Assembly: GCA_947581855.1 (NCBI GenBank)
Contig: CANPVZ010000001.1
Span: forward strand, 310,001-374,000
Reading direction: 5' to 3'
DNA: 64,000 nucleotides
DNA from: an uncultured Phocaeicola sp.
Lineage (GTDB): Bacteria > Bacteroidota > Bacteroidia > Bacteroidales > Bacteroidaceae
Position 1 is the first letter of the stretch. Every line of letters begins with the position of its first letter. This document shows, in pieces, positions 36,505 through 45,060 of this stretch. The position numbers and the translations under genes were made by a program. The notes beneath the pieces are model-generated. The model was not told the origin of the DNA, searched no databases, and worked only from the letters and a program-made list of their open reading frames with translations.

Positions 36505-37821
36505 TTAATGGTTAAATAAAGTATCGCTGAGAGATTGCAATGCACGTTTCTTATCCTCTTCTTTGATTAGGAAAGAAATGTTGTAATTGCTACCTCCATA
36601 TGAAATCATACGAACAGGTATTTCTCTCATGGCATAAAGTGCCTGCGTTTCAAAACCAACGTTTTCCCATGTTAAATCACCCACAACACAGATAATGCAC
36701 ATATCACTGTCTACTGTAACGGTTCCATATTTTTTCAAATCATTCACTATCTCTTGTAAATGTTTTGTATTATCAATAGACATTGAAACTCCGACCTCCG
36801 ACGTACAGATCATATCGATAGAAGTCTGATAACTCTCAAAAATTTCAAAAACCTTACGTAGAAAACCATGAGCTAACAACATACGGCTTGATTTGATTTT
36901 AATAGCTGTAATATTATCCTTCGCAGCTACAGCCTTGATTTTTCCATGTTCCGTATCGTTAGAAATGAGTGTGCCTGGAGCAGAAGGTTCCATTGTATTT
37001 AACAAACGGACGGGGATATTGGCATATTTAGCCGGTTGGATACAAGTAGGGTGGAGTATCTTTGCTCCAAAATAAGCTAACTCTGCAGCCTCTTCAAATT
37101 GTAATTGACGAACTGGAGAAGTTTTGTCCACTATACGGGGGTCATTGTCATGCATACCATCAATATCTGTCCAAATTTGAATTTCCGAAGCATTAACAGC
37201 AGCACCAATTAATGAGGCTGTATAATCACTGCCGCCTCGTTGTAGATTATCGATCTCTCCATAAGCGTTCCGGCATATAAATCCTTGTGTAATATAAATA
37301 TCGGCATCCGGATATTTTTCGAGTTGCACTTTTAGTTTCTCTTTTATATATATTGGATCAGGCTCTGCATTTTTGTCAGTACGCATGTATTCAAGAGCCG
37401 AAATTAATACGGCGTTGACTCGTTGTTCCTGCAAATAATTGGTAACCATATTAGTGGAAATAATTTCTCCCTGTGCCAATATTACTTTCTCTTCGAAAAG
37501 CGTGAACAAATCTTTTGTATAAGAACGAATAAAATCAAATTCCTCTCTGATGAGATCTAATGTTTTCTTTTTATATTCTTCAGTTGAGAAAAGTTCTTCT
37601 ACATGTTTCTTATATTTAGCTTCTAAATTATTAATAATTTCATTAGCACCTTCCGGATTTTTTTTATATAAATAATCCGAGATTTCCACTAACGTATTGG
37701 TCGTGCCGGACATTGCCGATAACACTACAATTTTCTTCTCTCCATCGGTTATTAATTTGGCAACATCTTTCATTCTTTGTGCTGAACCAACAGATGTTCC
37801 TCCAAACTTTAAAACTTTCAT
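36505..37821 (-). CDS. lysC: aspartate kinase (monofunctional)
   Basis: The 438-residue enzyme phosphorylates aspartate, the first step to lysine, threonine and methionine. The signature KFGGTSVGSAQRM is at the N-terminus, the catalytic domain runs to about 290, and two ACT domains (about 300-435) give allosteric control. There is no homoserine dehydrogenase fusion. It is 10 bp upstream of lysA in the same operon. Confidence 0.96.
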   Translation of the reverse strand: MKVLKFGGTSVGSAQRMKDVAKLITDGEKKIVVLSAMSGTTNTLVEISDYLYKKNPEGANEIINNLEAKYKKHVEELFSTEEYKKKTLDLIREEFDFIRSYTKDLFTLFEEKVILAQGEIISTNMVTNYLQEQRVNAVLISALEYMRTDKNAEPDPIYIKEKLKVQLEKYPDADIYITQGFICRNAYGEIDNLQRGGSDYTASLIGAAVNASEIQIWTDIDGMHDNDPRIVDKTSPVRQLQFEEAAELAYFGAKILHPTCIQPAKYANIPVRLLNTMEPSAPGTLISNDTEHGKIKAVAAKDNITAIKIKSSRMLLAHGFLRKVFEIFESYQTSIDMICTSEVGVSMSIDNTKHLQEIVNDLKKYGTVTVDSDMCIICVVGDLTWENVGFETQALYAMREIPVRMISYGGSNYNISFLIKEEDKKRALQSLSDTLFNH

Positions 37822-37848
37822 TTTGCTTTTTATTTTAATGATTAATGT

Positions 37849-38529
37849 TTATCGATAAAATTCTTGTGAGACATCCTTTATCCGATGACAATCGCAACGA
37901 TAAACAATACCTGGATATTTCCAAATTAATTGTAAATTATGTGTTGTCATGATAACAGCTGAGCCCTTAGCGCTGATATGACGTAAGAGTTCAACAATCT
38001 GATGTCCGGTCTCTTCATCCAGATTCCCGGTAGGTTCATCCGCCAGAACTATTTCCGGAGAGTTCAAAATCGCTCGCGCAATAACAATGCGTTGCTGTTC
38101 GCCTCCGGATAATTCATGAGGAAACTTGTAACCTTTTGTACCCATACCTACCAAATCCAATACTTCATCGATACGATTTTTTATCTCTGATTTTTTCTTC
38201 CATCCCGTAGCTCTTAATACAAATTCCAGATTTGCGGAAACCGTACGGTCTGTTAATAATTGAAAATCCTGGAATACAATACCCAACTTGCGGCGTAAGT
38301 CCGGAATATATTTCCGTTTAATCGTCTGCATATTGTATCCGAGAACCTCTGTGGTATCTCCAGATTCAATGTAAAGTTCTCCGTAGAAAGTTTTTAACAA
38401 ACTTGTTTTTCCAGAACCAACTTTTCCTATAAGATAGACAAACTCACCTTTGTTTATCTGGAAATTTACTTCTGAAAGTACTTCATGTTCTTGCTGACAG
38501 ATTACTACGTTTTGGTAATTGATTAGCAT
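37849..38529 (-). CDS. ftsE: FtsE-like ABC transporter ATP-binding protein
   Basis: This 226-residue ABC ATPase has Walker [14 protein letters not shown], signature LSGGEQQR and Walker [14 protein letters not shown]. The [20 protein letters not shown] segment is typical of FtsE, which with FtsX controls peptidoglycan hydrolases at division. No ftsX is next to it; an FtsX-superfamily permease lies at 13114-14358 but is of the LolC/E type. It sits inside a his-lys operon, 18 bp after hisIE. Confidence 0.88.
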   Translation of the reverse strand: MLINYQNVVICQQEHEVLSEVNFQINKGEFVYLIGKVGSGKTSLLKTFYGELYIESGDTTEVLGYNMQTIKRKYIPDLRRKLGIVFQDFQLLTDRTVSANLEFVLRATGWKKKSEIKNRIDEVLDLVGMGTKGYKFPHELSGGEQQRIVIARAILNSPEIVLADEPTGNLDEETGHQIVELLRHISAKGSAVIMTTHNLQLIWKYPGIVYRCDCHRIKDVSQEFYR

Positions 38530-38546
38530 TCCTCTTTTTTCATTTA

Positions 38547-39140
38547 TTATTTATGCCGTCTTTTTAATTCACGAGCTAAATCTTCTATACGCAATCCTTT
38601 AGAGGTGAGCAATACAATAAGATGATAAATTAGGTCAGAAGCTTCATATATTAAACGGTCTTCTGTTCCGTTAGTGGCTTCAATTACAGTTTCAACAGCT
38701 TCTTCTCCCACTTTCTGTGCCATTCTGTTTATTCCATCCTTAAATAAGGAGGTTGTATAAGATTTTTCTGGCATTTCTTCGTATCGTTTACAAATGAAAT
38801 CTTGCAAATAGGTAAAGAATAAAATATCTGCTTCATTGGTTTCTCCCCAACAAGTATCAGTACCTGTATGACACACCGGACCAAGGGGATGGACTTTAAT
38901 TAGTAAAGTGTCATGGTCACAATCCTCATGGATAGATACCACGTTTAAAAAGTTTCCACTTTCTTCACCTTTTGTCCACAATCGTTGTTTGGTACGACTA
39001 TAAAAGGTTACTTTACCTGTTTCCACGGTTTTTTTATAAGCTTCTTTATTCATGAAGCCGAGCATTAACACTTTTTGTGTACGGTTATCCTGTATGATAG
39101 CAGGAATCAAACCGCCCATTTTTTCAAAATCTAATTCCAT
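38547..39140 (-). CDS. hisIE: bifunctional phosphoribosyl-AMP cyclohydrolase/phosphoribosyl-ATP pyrophosphatase
   Basis: The 197-residue fusion carries HisI (residues about 1-100, with CDHDTLL and VCHTGTDTCW metal-binding Cys and His) and HisE (about 110-197, GEEAVETVIEA). It performs steps 2 and 3 of histidine synthesis. It is 25 bp after hisF. Confidence 0.97.
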   Translation of the reverse strand: MELDFEKMGGLIPAIIQDNRTQKVLMLGFMNKEAYKKTVETGKVTFYSRTKQRLWTKGEESGNFLNVVSIHEDCDHDTLLIKVHPLGPVCHTGTDTCWGETNEADILFFTYLQDFICKRYEEMPEKSYTTSLFKDGINRMAQKVGEEAVETVIEATNGTEDRLIYEASDLIYHLIVLLTSKGLRIEDLARELKRRHK

Positions 39141-39165
39141 TTTCTTAATTATATTGCTCTTGTTC

Positions 39166-39921
39166 TTATAATCTTATATTAATATTATAGCTGCAAAGAT
39201 ACTGTTTTAATTCGGGAATTTTGATTTCTCCGAAATGAAAAACGCTGGCCGCTAATGCAGCATCAGCTTTTCCTGTTAAAAAAACATCTCTAAAGTGTTC
39301 TGGTTTTCCTGCACCACCTGAAGCAATAACCGGTATAGTTAACAATTCTGTAAGCGTCACCAAAGCCTCATTAGCATATCCCGTCTTCACTCCATCATGA
39401 TTCATACTTGTAAAAAGTATCTCTCCGGCACCTCTGTCATTGCATTCTTTAGCCCAATCGAACAAATATTTATTTGTTTCAATCCTTCCTCCATTTAAAT
39501 AGCATTTCCAACCAACATCTGTCCGACGAGCATCGATAGCCACAACACATACCTGCGAACCAAAATGCGAAGCTACCTCATTAATTAATTGAGGGTTACG
39601 AATAGCTGAAGAATTTATGGAAACTTTATCAGCACCAGCTTCCAAAAGACGGCCGACATCACTTAGCTCATTAATACCTCCTCCAACGGTAAAGGGAATA
39701 TTAATATTTGCAGCCACACGTCTTACCAAGTCCGTAAATGTTTTACGTCCCTCATAACTGGCAGTAATATCCAGGAAAACCAGCTCATCGGCACCTTGTT
39801 CACTATACATACGTCCTAGTTCCACTGGATCACCAGCTTGGCGTAAGTTAATGAAATTTGTTCCTTTTACAGTTTGCCCGTCTTTGATATCCAGACAGGG
39901 AATGATTCTTTTTGCCAACAT
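39166..39921 (-). CDS. hisF: imidazole glycerol phosphate synthase, cyclase subunit
   Basis: This 251-residue TIM barrel pairs with HisH to close the imidazole ring. [14 protein letters not shown] at the N-terminus carries the catalytic Asp, AIDARR carries the second, and the two phosphate-binding loops ([18 protein letters not shown]) are intact. Its start overlaps the hisA stop by one base (TAATG). Confidence 0.97.
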   Translation of the reverse strand: MLAKRIIPCLDIKDGQTVKGTNFINLRQAGDPVELGRMYSEQGADELVFLDITASYEGRKTFTDLVRRVAANINIPFTVGGGINELSDVGRLLEAGADKVSINSSAIRNPQLINEVASHFGSQVCVVAIDARRTDVGWKCYLNGGRIETNKYLFDWAKECNDRGAGEILFTSMNHDGVKTGYANEALVTLTELLTIPVIASGGAGKPEHFRDVFLTGKADAALAASVFHFGEIKIPELKQYLCSYNINIRL

Positions 39922-40670
39922 TATTCTTCCGTGTTTTCTTCGTTCAAACTTTCAATTAATTTATTCAGCTCTTTTAATGTAATGCGTCCTTCATAAAAAG
40001 CTTTTCCAAATACAACCGCTGGAATTCCGGCATTATTAAGTTCACGAATATCTTCGATAGAACTAACTCCTCCGCTTGCAATCAAATGGATAGAGGGATA
40101 TTGTTTCATTATGCTTTTGTACAATTCTATAGCAGGACCTTTTAGCATGCCATCACGGCTAATATCTGTGCATAAAACTTTTTTTGCACCTTTCTTAATA
40201 TAGTTGGCTAAAAAAGGGATCAATTCTTGTTTGCTTTCTTCACACCATCCATTTATAGAAATCATTCCATTCTTTACATCTGCTCCAAGAATTATTTTAT
40301 CATTTCCATATTTTGCCAACCAGGAAAGAAAGAGTTGTGGTTCATTAGCCGCTACGCTGCCCACAGTTACCATTTGAGCACCATTTTCAAAGGCTATTAA
40401 TAAATCTTCATCACTTTTAATTCCTCCTCCAAAATCAATAACCAAAGATGTACGGCTTGCAATTTGTTCCAATATACGATAATTGACAATATGTCTAGAC
40501 TTTGCTCCATCTAAATCTACTATATGCAATCGATGAATTCCGTAAGCCTCAAGTTCTTTGGCTACTTCCAATGGATTCTCATTATAGACAATCTTATTTT
40601 CATAATTTCCTTGTGACAAACGAACACATTTGCCTTCAATAATATCTATGGCAGGAATTATTTCAATCAT
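39921..40670 (-). CDS. hisA: phosphoribosylformimino-5-aminoimidazole carboxamide ribotide isomerase
   Basis: The 249-residue half-barrel-duplicated isomerase precedes HisF in the pathway. [21 protein letters not shown] holds the first catalytic Asp, DFGGGIKS the phosphate loop and TDISRDGM the second Asp. I place the start at the ATG at 40670: a TTG at 40679 would overlap the hisH stop and adds three non-family residues. It is 5 bp from hisH. Confidence 0.97.
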   Translation of the reverse strand: MIEIIPAIDIIEGKCVRLSQGNYENKIVYNENPLEVAKELEAYGIHRLHIVDLDGAKSRHIVNYRILEQIASRTSLVIDFGGGIKSDEDLLIAFENGAQMVTVGSVAANEPQLFLSWLAKYGNDKIILGADVKNGMISINGWCEESKQELIPFLANYIKKGAKKVLCTDISRDGMLKGPAIELYKSIMKQYPSIHLIASGGVSSIEDIRELNNAGIPAVVFGKAFYEGRITLKELNKLIESLNEENTEE

Positions 40671-40675
40671 ATTTA

Positions 40676-41266
40676 TCAAATACTTAAAAAGTTTTTCAAT
40701 ATACGTTCTCCCACACTACCACTTTTTTCCGGATGGAACTGGGTAGCATAGAAGTTATCTTTATGTAAAGCAGCACTAAATGATAAAATATAATCTGTTT
40801 CAGCTACGGTATCGGCACATATCGGCACATAATAACTGTGTACAAAATAGACAAATTCCTCCTTGGTAAATCCTTTAAAAAGCGGGCTCTTTGTACAAGT
40901 AATCGTATTCCATCCCATATGAGGTACTTTATCTTCATGCTGTATTGGCATAAACTTCTTAACATCTGTTTTAAAAATGCCTAAACAATCTACATCACCT
41001 TCTTCTGAATGCGAACAGAGTAATTGCATTCCTAAACAGATTCCTAAAACTGGTTGTTTTAAAGATTTAATAAATTTATCTAATCCCGAATTTTTCAGAT
41101 AGTTCATTGTATTAGCCGCTTCCCCAACACCCGGAAAAATCACTTTATCCGCTTGACGTAGTTCTTCCATATTCTTCGTGATTTTTGCTTCCACTCCTAA
41201 TCTACGGAGTGCATACTCCACCGAATAAATATTACCGGCATTATATTTTATAATTGCTACATTCAT
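40676..41266 (-). CDS. hisH: imidazole glycerol phosphate synthase, glutaminase subunit
   Basis: The 196-residue class I glutamine amidotransferase gives ammonia to HisF. The nucleophile Cys is in GICLGMQLL and the His-Glu pair in TQFHPEKSG. VIFPGVGEA is the oxyanion region. It lies 5 bp after purU. Confidence 0.97.
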   Translation of the reverse strand: MNVAIIKYNAGNIYSVEYALRRLGVEAKITKNMEELRQADKVIFPGVGEAANTMNYLKNSGLDKFIKSLKQPVLGICLGMQLLCSHSEEGDVDCLGIFKTDVKKFMPIQHEDKVPHMGWNTITCTKSPLFKGFTKEEFVYFVHSYYVPICADTVAETDYILSFSAALHKDNFYATQFHPEKSGSVGERILKNFLSI

Positions 41267-41271
41267 ATTAT

Positions 41272-42129
41272 TTAATTAAATATCACAGTTTTATTATGAT
41301 ATGCCAATATCTTTCTTTCAATATGTTTTTGTACGGCTCTAGAAAGAACTATTTTCTCTAAATCTTTCCCTTTGTTTACTAAATCTTCCGGAGTGTCTTT
41401 ATGGGTAATGCGTACTACATCTTGTTCAATAATAGGCCCCGCATCCAACTCTGTTGTAACATAGTGACTCGTTGCTCCAATAATCTTTACACCCCGTACA
41501 AATGCTGCATGGTAAGGTTTTGCTCCTACAAATGCAGGTAAGAAAGAGTGATGTATGTTAATAATACGATTCGGATATTCCTCTATCATTTGTTCAGATA
41601 CAACTTGCATATAGCGTGCTAACACTATGAAATTGATTTTGTTTTCCCGCAAAAGTTCCAGTTCTTTTTGTTCCTGCTCCATTTTATTCTCTTTCGTGAT
41701 AGGAAATACATAAAATGGAATTCCAAATCGTTCTGCTACAGGTTTTAAGTTGGGATGATTACTAATAATCAACGGAATTTCAACATTCCATTCACCAGCT
41801 GTATAACGAGCTAACATGTCAAAAAGACAATGGGACATTTTAGAAACAAAAATGGCCATACGTGGCTTTACATCCGAAAAATAAAGTCGGAAACTTATGT
41901 CGTATTTTTGAGCGAAAAGCGTAGCAAAATAATCATGTATTTTTTCTTTCGGGATAAGAAAGCTTTCAAGTTCCCATTCAATACGCATAAAAAACACATT
42001 TTCAACTCTATCCACATATTGATCCAAATAAACGATATTGCCTTTGTTAATCGTAATAAAGTTCGTCACTTCGGCCAATATACCTTGTTTATCAGGACAG
42101 TGGAGCAACAATTTCGCTGTAGTACCCAT
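41272..42129 (-). CDS. purU: formyltetrahydrofolate deformylase
   Basis: This 285-residue enzyme hydrolyses 10-formyl-THF to formate and THF and so balances one-carbon pools used for purines and, indirectly, histidine. An N-terminal ACT domain (LLLHCPDKQGILAEVTNFI) precedes the formyltransferase domain (INIHHSFLPAFVG, GATSHYVTTELDAGPIIEQD with Asn/His/Asp). It is the first gene of the nine-gene operon. AICAR made by HisF feeds purine synthesis, which gives a metabolic reason for the grouping. Confidence 0.96.
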   Translation of the reverse strand: MGTTAKLLLHCPDKQGILAEVTNFITINKGNIVYLDQYVDRVENVFFMRIEWELESFLIPKEKIHDYFATLFAQKYDISFRLYFSDVKPRMAIFVSKMSHCLFDMLARYTAGEWNVEIPLIISNHPNLKPVAERFGIPFYVFPITKENKMEQEQKELELLRENKINFIVLARYMQVVSEQMIEEYPNRIINIHHSFLPAFVGAKPYHAAFVRGVKIIGATSHYVTTELDAGPIIEQDVVRITHKDTPEDLVNKGKDLEKIVLSRAVQKHIERKILAYHNKTVIFN

Positions 42130-42161
42130 AGTTTATCTATAATTAATAATATAAAGTGATG

Positions 42162-42169
42162 CAAAAGTA
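42162..42169 (-). promoter_or_regulatory. -7 box (TACTTTTG) before purU
   Basis: On the minus strand TACTTTTG matches TAnnTTTG about 33 bp before the purU ATG. No good -33 TTTG is seen at standard spacing. A small hairpin TACCTAAA/TTTAGGTA lies further upstream at 42251-42275. Confidence 0.55.
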
Positions 42170-42519
42170 GAAAAAAAATACGATTCCTTGCATTTTTCTA
42201 ATAAAAAGGTTCGTTTGAAAAGAAAATACCTCAACATTTGCCTTCAACTTTACCTAAATATAATAATTTTAGGTAATTTGTAGAGGATTTAGGTTATAAC
42301 TATATTCTATGTATTAAAATATAACAATCAATGCTTTTAATATCTAAATAACTGATATATATTTGAAGTGTTCATTGATATTATACTTATCTTTGTCAAT
42401 AAGTTTGAGGTACGAATCATTATCGTATAGTTCTTCTTAATAACATAAAAGTTAAGCGGGTCTTTTCTTTAATCATCCATTCTCATTCCAACATTAGTAT
42501 TTATTTGATAAAATTTTAA

Positions 42520-42775
42520 ATGAACATTTACATTTCAAGTTTAAGTTTCGGCACAAATGATGCTGATTTAAACAATTTATTTGCAGATTATGGAGAAATC
42601 TTTCTGCTAAAGTTATTTTAGATAGAGAAACTAGCAAATCTGGAGGATTTGGTTTTGTGGAAATGGCAAACGAAGTAGAAGGACAAAAAGCTTATATCAG
42701 TAAATATTACATGTCCACGCACCCAAAGACCTGACCAGAGGAGGACACGATTATAATAATTCAAAAAGATATTAA
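42520..42775 (+). pseudogene. frameshifted RRM RNA-binding protein
   Basis: ATG at 42520 opens MNIYISSLSFGTNDADLNNL, with RNP2 (NIYISSLSF); after about 29 codons the frame jumps to SAKVILDRETSKSGGFGFVEMANEV, with RNP1 (GGFGFVEM). A later frame gives the usual C-terminal GHDYNNSKRY before TAA at 42773-42775, and the segment between RNP1 and the tail is shortened. Bacteroidota normally carry several short RRM proteins of this type. At least two frameshifts make it a pseudogene. Confidence 0.8.
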
Positions 42776-43041
42776 ATAATAAAGACCAAAGATTTGAATC
42801 TTCTGTTTTTATTTAATTTCCCAATTGTTTTAAATATAATTTGGTATTTCCTTCATATATAGATATTTTTTCAAATATTTACAAGGATTATACTTCTGAA
42901 CAGGTATCTTATTTATTCAGTAAAGGTATAAAAAAAACATATAGGAATATCAACGTATTCTATCACATTTAATAAATAGACAGAAATATTCTTTAATACA
43001 AATTTAAATTCTATATAATATAAACCAAAAATATAATTTCT

Positions 43042-43497
43042 ATGGCAAAATCCATAACAAGTGACAAACGTGAAAACGAAAAGAAAAAATTAGCTCGTAG
43101 AGCAGAAAAATTAAAGAAAAGAGAAAGTCGGAAATTAGCCGGCAAAGAAAACTTTGATGATATGATTGCATATGTTGATGAAAATGGAGTAATTACATCA
43201 ACTCCACCGGAAGTCAACGCAAAGAAAGAAGAAATTAAACAAGAAGAGATAATCATATCTACTCCCAAAAAAAGTGATGAAATACCTACAGTGCAGAAAG
43301 GAAGAATTGAATTTTATAATACCTCAAAAGGATACGGTTTTATTAAAAATCTTTTAGGTACAGATAAATATTTTTTTCATATAAACAATGTAAAATCGAG
43401 CGTTGCAGAAAATGATATTGTAACTTTTGATCTTGAACGTGGTCCGAAAGGTCTAAATGCAATAAATGTCTGTTTAGAAAATAAATCGGGAAAGTAA
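43042..43497 (+). CDS. cold-shock-domain protein with basic N-terminal extension
   Basis: The 151-residue protein has a Lys/Arg/Glu-rich helical N-terminus (about 1-35), a linker (36-90) and a C-terminal cold-shock domain (about 85-148) with RNP1 KGYGFIKN and RNP2 YFFHINN. It should bind single-stranded RNA or DNA. It lies just downstream of a broken RRM gene; such RRM and CSD genes are often close together in this phylum. No cold-shock leader could be recognised. Confidence 0.88.
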   Translation: MAKSITSDKRENEKKKLARRAEKLKKRESRKLAGKENFDDMIAYVDENGVITSTPPEVNAKKEEIKQEEIIISTPKKSDEIPTVQKGRIEFYNTSKGYGFIKNLLGTDKYFFHINNVKSSVAENDIVTFDLERGPKGLNAINVCLENKSGK

Positions 43498-43574
43498 TTT
43501 TTGAACTAATATAAATAAGTTCTTTAGGATTACATAGATAGAAAATGGATTATTAACTTTAAAAATAAGAAAAT

Positions 43575-43760
43575 ATGAAACCAGAAATCAATTATCAATC
43601 GACGGAAAATATGCTTAAAGAGCATAAAAAGAAAATCGGAGATGTGGTGCTAGTGGCCATAAGTGCACGCACCACCATAGAGCTTCCTGCCAGCTTGACT
43701 CCAGAAGAAAGAGCTGTTCGCATAGAACTTTATAAAAAATTACATAAATCGACAATATAA
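43575..43760 (+). CDS. hypothetical small protein
   Basis: This 61-residue protein has no membrane segment or recognised domain. It is helical at both ends (ENMLKEHKKKI and TPEERAVRIELYKKLHK) with a hydrophobic strand between them (DVVLVAISA). A GTGGTGC/GCACCAC inverted repeat lies within the gene (43644-43675). It follows the CSD gene by 78 bp on the same strand and may be co-transcribed. Confidence 0.6.
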   Translation: MKPEINYQSTENMLKEHKKKIGDVVLVAISARTTIELPASLTPEERAVRIELYKKLHKSTI

Positions 43761-44088
43761 AGAACTCAAAGTTCTATTTTTTGAATTAAAGAAGTGATAA
43801 AAATCTGGGATATAAGCATTAAAATATTTTCTTCGTATTTATAATAATGCTTTATATTTCTAGCTAAATGAGAACTTCTTTATTTTTTGCTTGTCACAAA
43901 GAAGAGGGAATTAATAAATGTTTAGTGATAAATCATATTCTACATTAAACAGACTTTTTAATATTAGTATTTTAATCAAAAATTACTAATCCGACAGGCC
44001 TTCCATTGATGATTCTCATAGATAAACATCAGTAAGTCATAACAGATAATAATGGATCCGTTCCTTTTTATATGTATTTGGCAAGGAA
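43761..44088. other. intergenic stretch between convergent genes
   Basis: Nothing gene-like is seen. The segment at 43791-43800 (GAAGTGATAA) resembles the start of the intergenic repeat noted near 30217 but then diverges. No clear terminator was found. Confidence 0.4.
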
Positions 44089-44910
44089 TTAATCCATTTT
44101 TTTTATGTTATAGTAAAAACGAAGAACTGTTTGTGTAAATTTAGCTGGTAACCATTTTTTACAACGCAAAAAAATAGTTTGTTTCCAAGCGCCGACTTGT
44201 GTGCGAAACGGGGGATGTTTATAATCTACTAACTTGCACAGGACTTTTGCAAATTTTCGGGGAGAACTTCCGTTAATCTCTTCGTGTTCTATAATTTTCA
44301 TTGCTTGGGTGAATGCGTTGCTATATTCCGGATGTAGTAATGTTTTTTTTGAAATATTCCGGTTTGCGGTAAATCCTGTATTGAAATCTCCCGGTTCAAT
44401 CAGGCAGATATGTATATTGAAAGGATATACTTCCATTGCCAATGCTTCAGAATATCCTTCCACAGCAAATTTGGAAGCAGAATAAAATCCTTGATAAGGA
44501 ATTCCCATTCTGCCACCAATAGAACTGATATTAATAATCTTTCCGTTCCGGGCCTCTCTCATATAAGGTAATACTGCCTGACACATATAGACAACTCCTA
44601 AAAAGTTCGTGTTCATTTGTATACTTATTTCTTCAGAAGTCGCAAGTTCTAAAGCACCGCTAATTCCAATTCCAGCATTATTAATTAATACATCAATTCT
44701 TCCTTGTTCACAAATGATTCTCTCTACTGTACGAAATACAGATTGTTTGTCTGTAACGTCCATTTGCAAAATTGTAACTTTATTGTCTATCCTTTCTGTG
44801 TTTCTACTTGTTCCATACACAATATACCCTTTATCTGCCAGCATTTGCGCACTGATTTTACCAAAACCTGACGAAGCACCTGTTATTAATATAACTTGAG
44901 ATTGTCTCAT
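44089..44910 (-). CDS. SDR-family oxidoreductase
   Basis: The 273-residue classical short-chain dehydrogenase has the nucleotide motif TGASSGFGK (9-17 region), NNAG, the catalytic YSASK and the PG segment after it. The substrate cannot be predicted; related proteins act on steroids, retinoids or sugars. The C-terminal basic tail (WKQTIFLRCKKWLPAKFTQ) is longer than usual and may touch the membrane. It is monocistronic. Confidence 0.9.
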   Translation of the reverse strand: MRQSQVILITGASSGFGKISAQMLADKGYIVYGTSRNTERIDNKVTILQMDVTDKQSVFRTVERIICEQGRIDVLINNAGIGISGALELATSEEISIQMNTNFLGVVYMCQAVLPYMREARNGKIINISSIGGRMGIPYQGFYSASKFAVEGYSEALAMEVYPFNIHICLIEPGDFNTGFTANRNISKKTLLHPEYSNAFTQAMKIIEHEEINGSSPRKFAKVLCKLVDYKHPPFRTQVGAWKQTIFLRCKKWLPAKFTQTVLRFYYNIKKMD

Positions 44911-44935
44911 AGCTCAACTCTGTTTTTATTTTTAG

Positions 44936-44965
44936 CGAAGATACACATACTTCTTATAGAACAAA
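44936..44965 (-). promoter_or_regulatory. promoter of the SDR gene
   Basis: On the minus strand TTTG (44962-44965) is followed after 18 bp by TATCTTCG (44936-44943), one mismatch from the -7 consensus. The ATG is 26 bp downstream. Confidence 0.65.
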
Positions 44966-45060
44966 TATAAAGAAATTGTTTCTTAAAAAAATTCCGCATA
45001 GAATGAAGTTTTTACAAACATACTCTTCTATGCGAAACTTTTAATTAAAATATAATAAGT

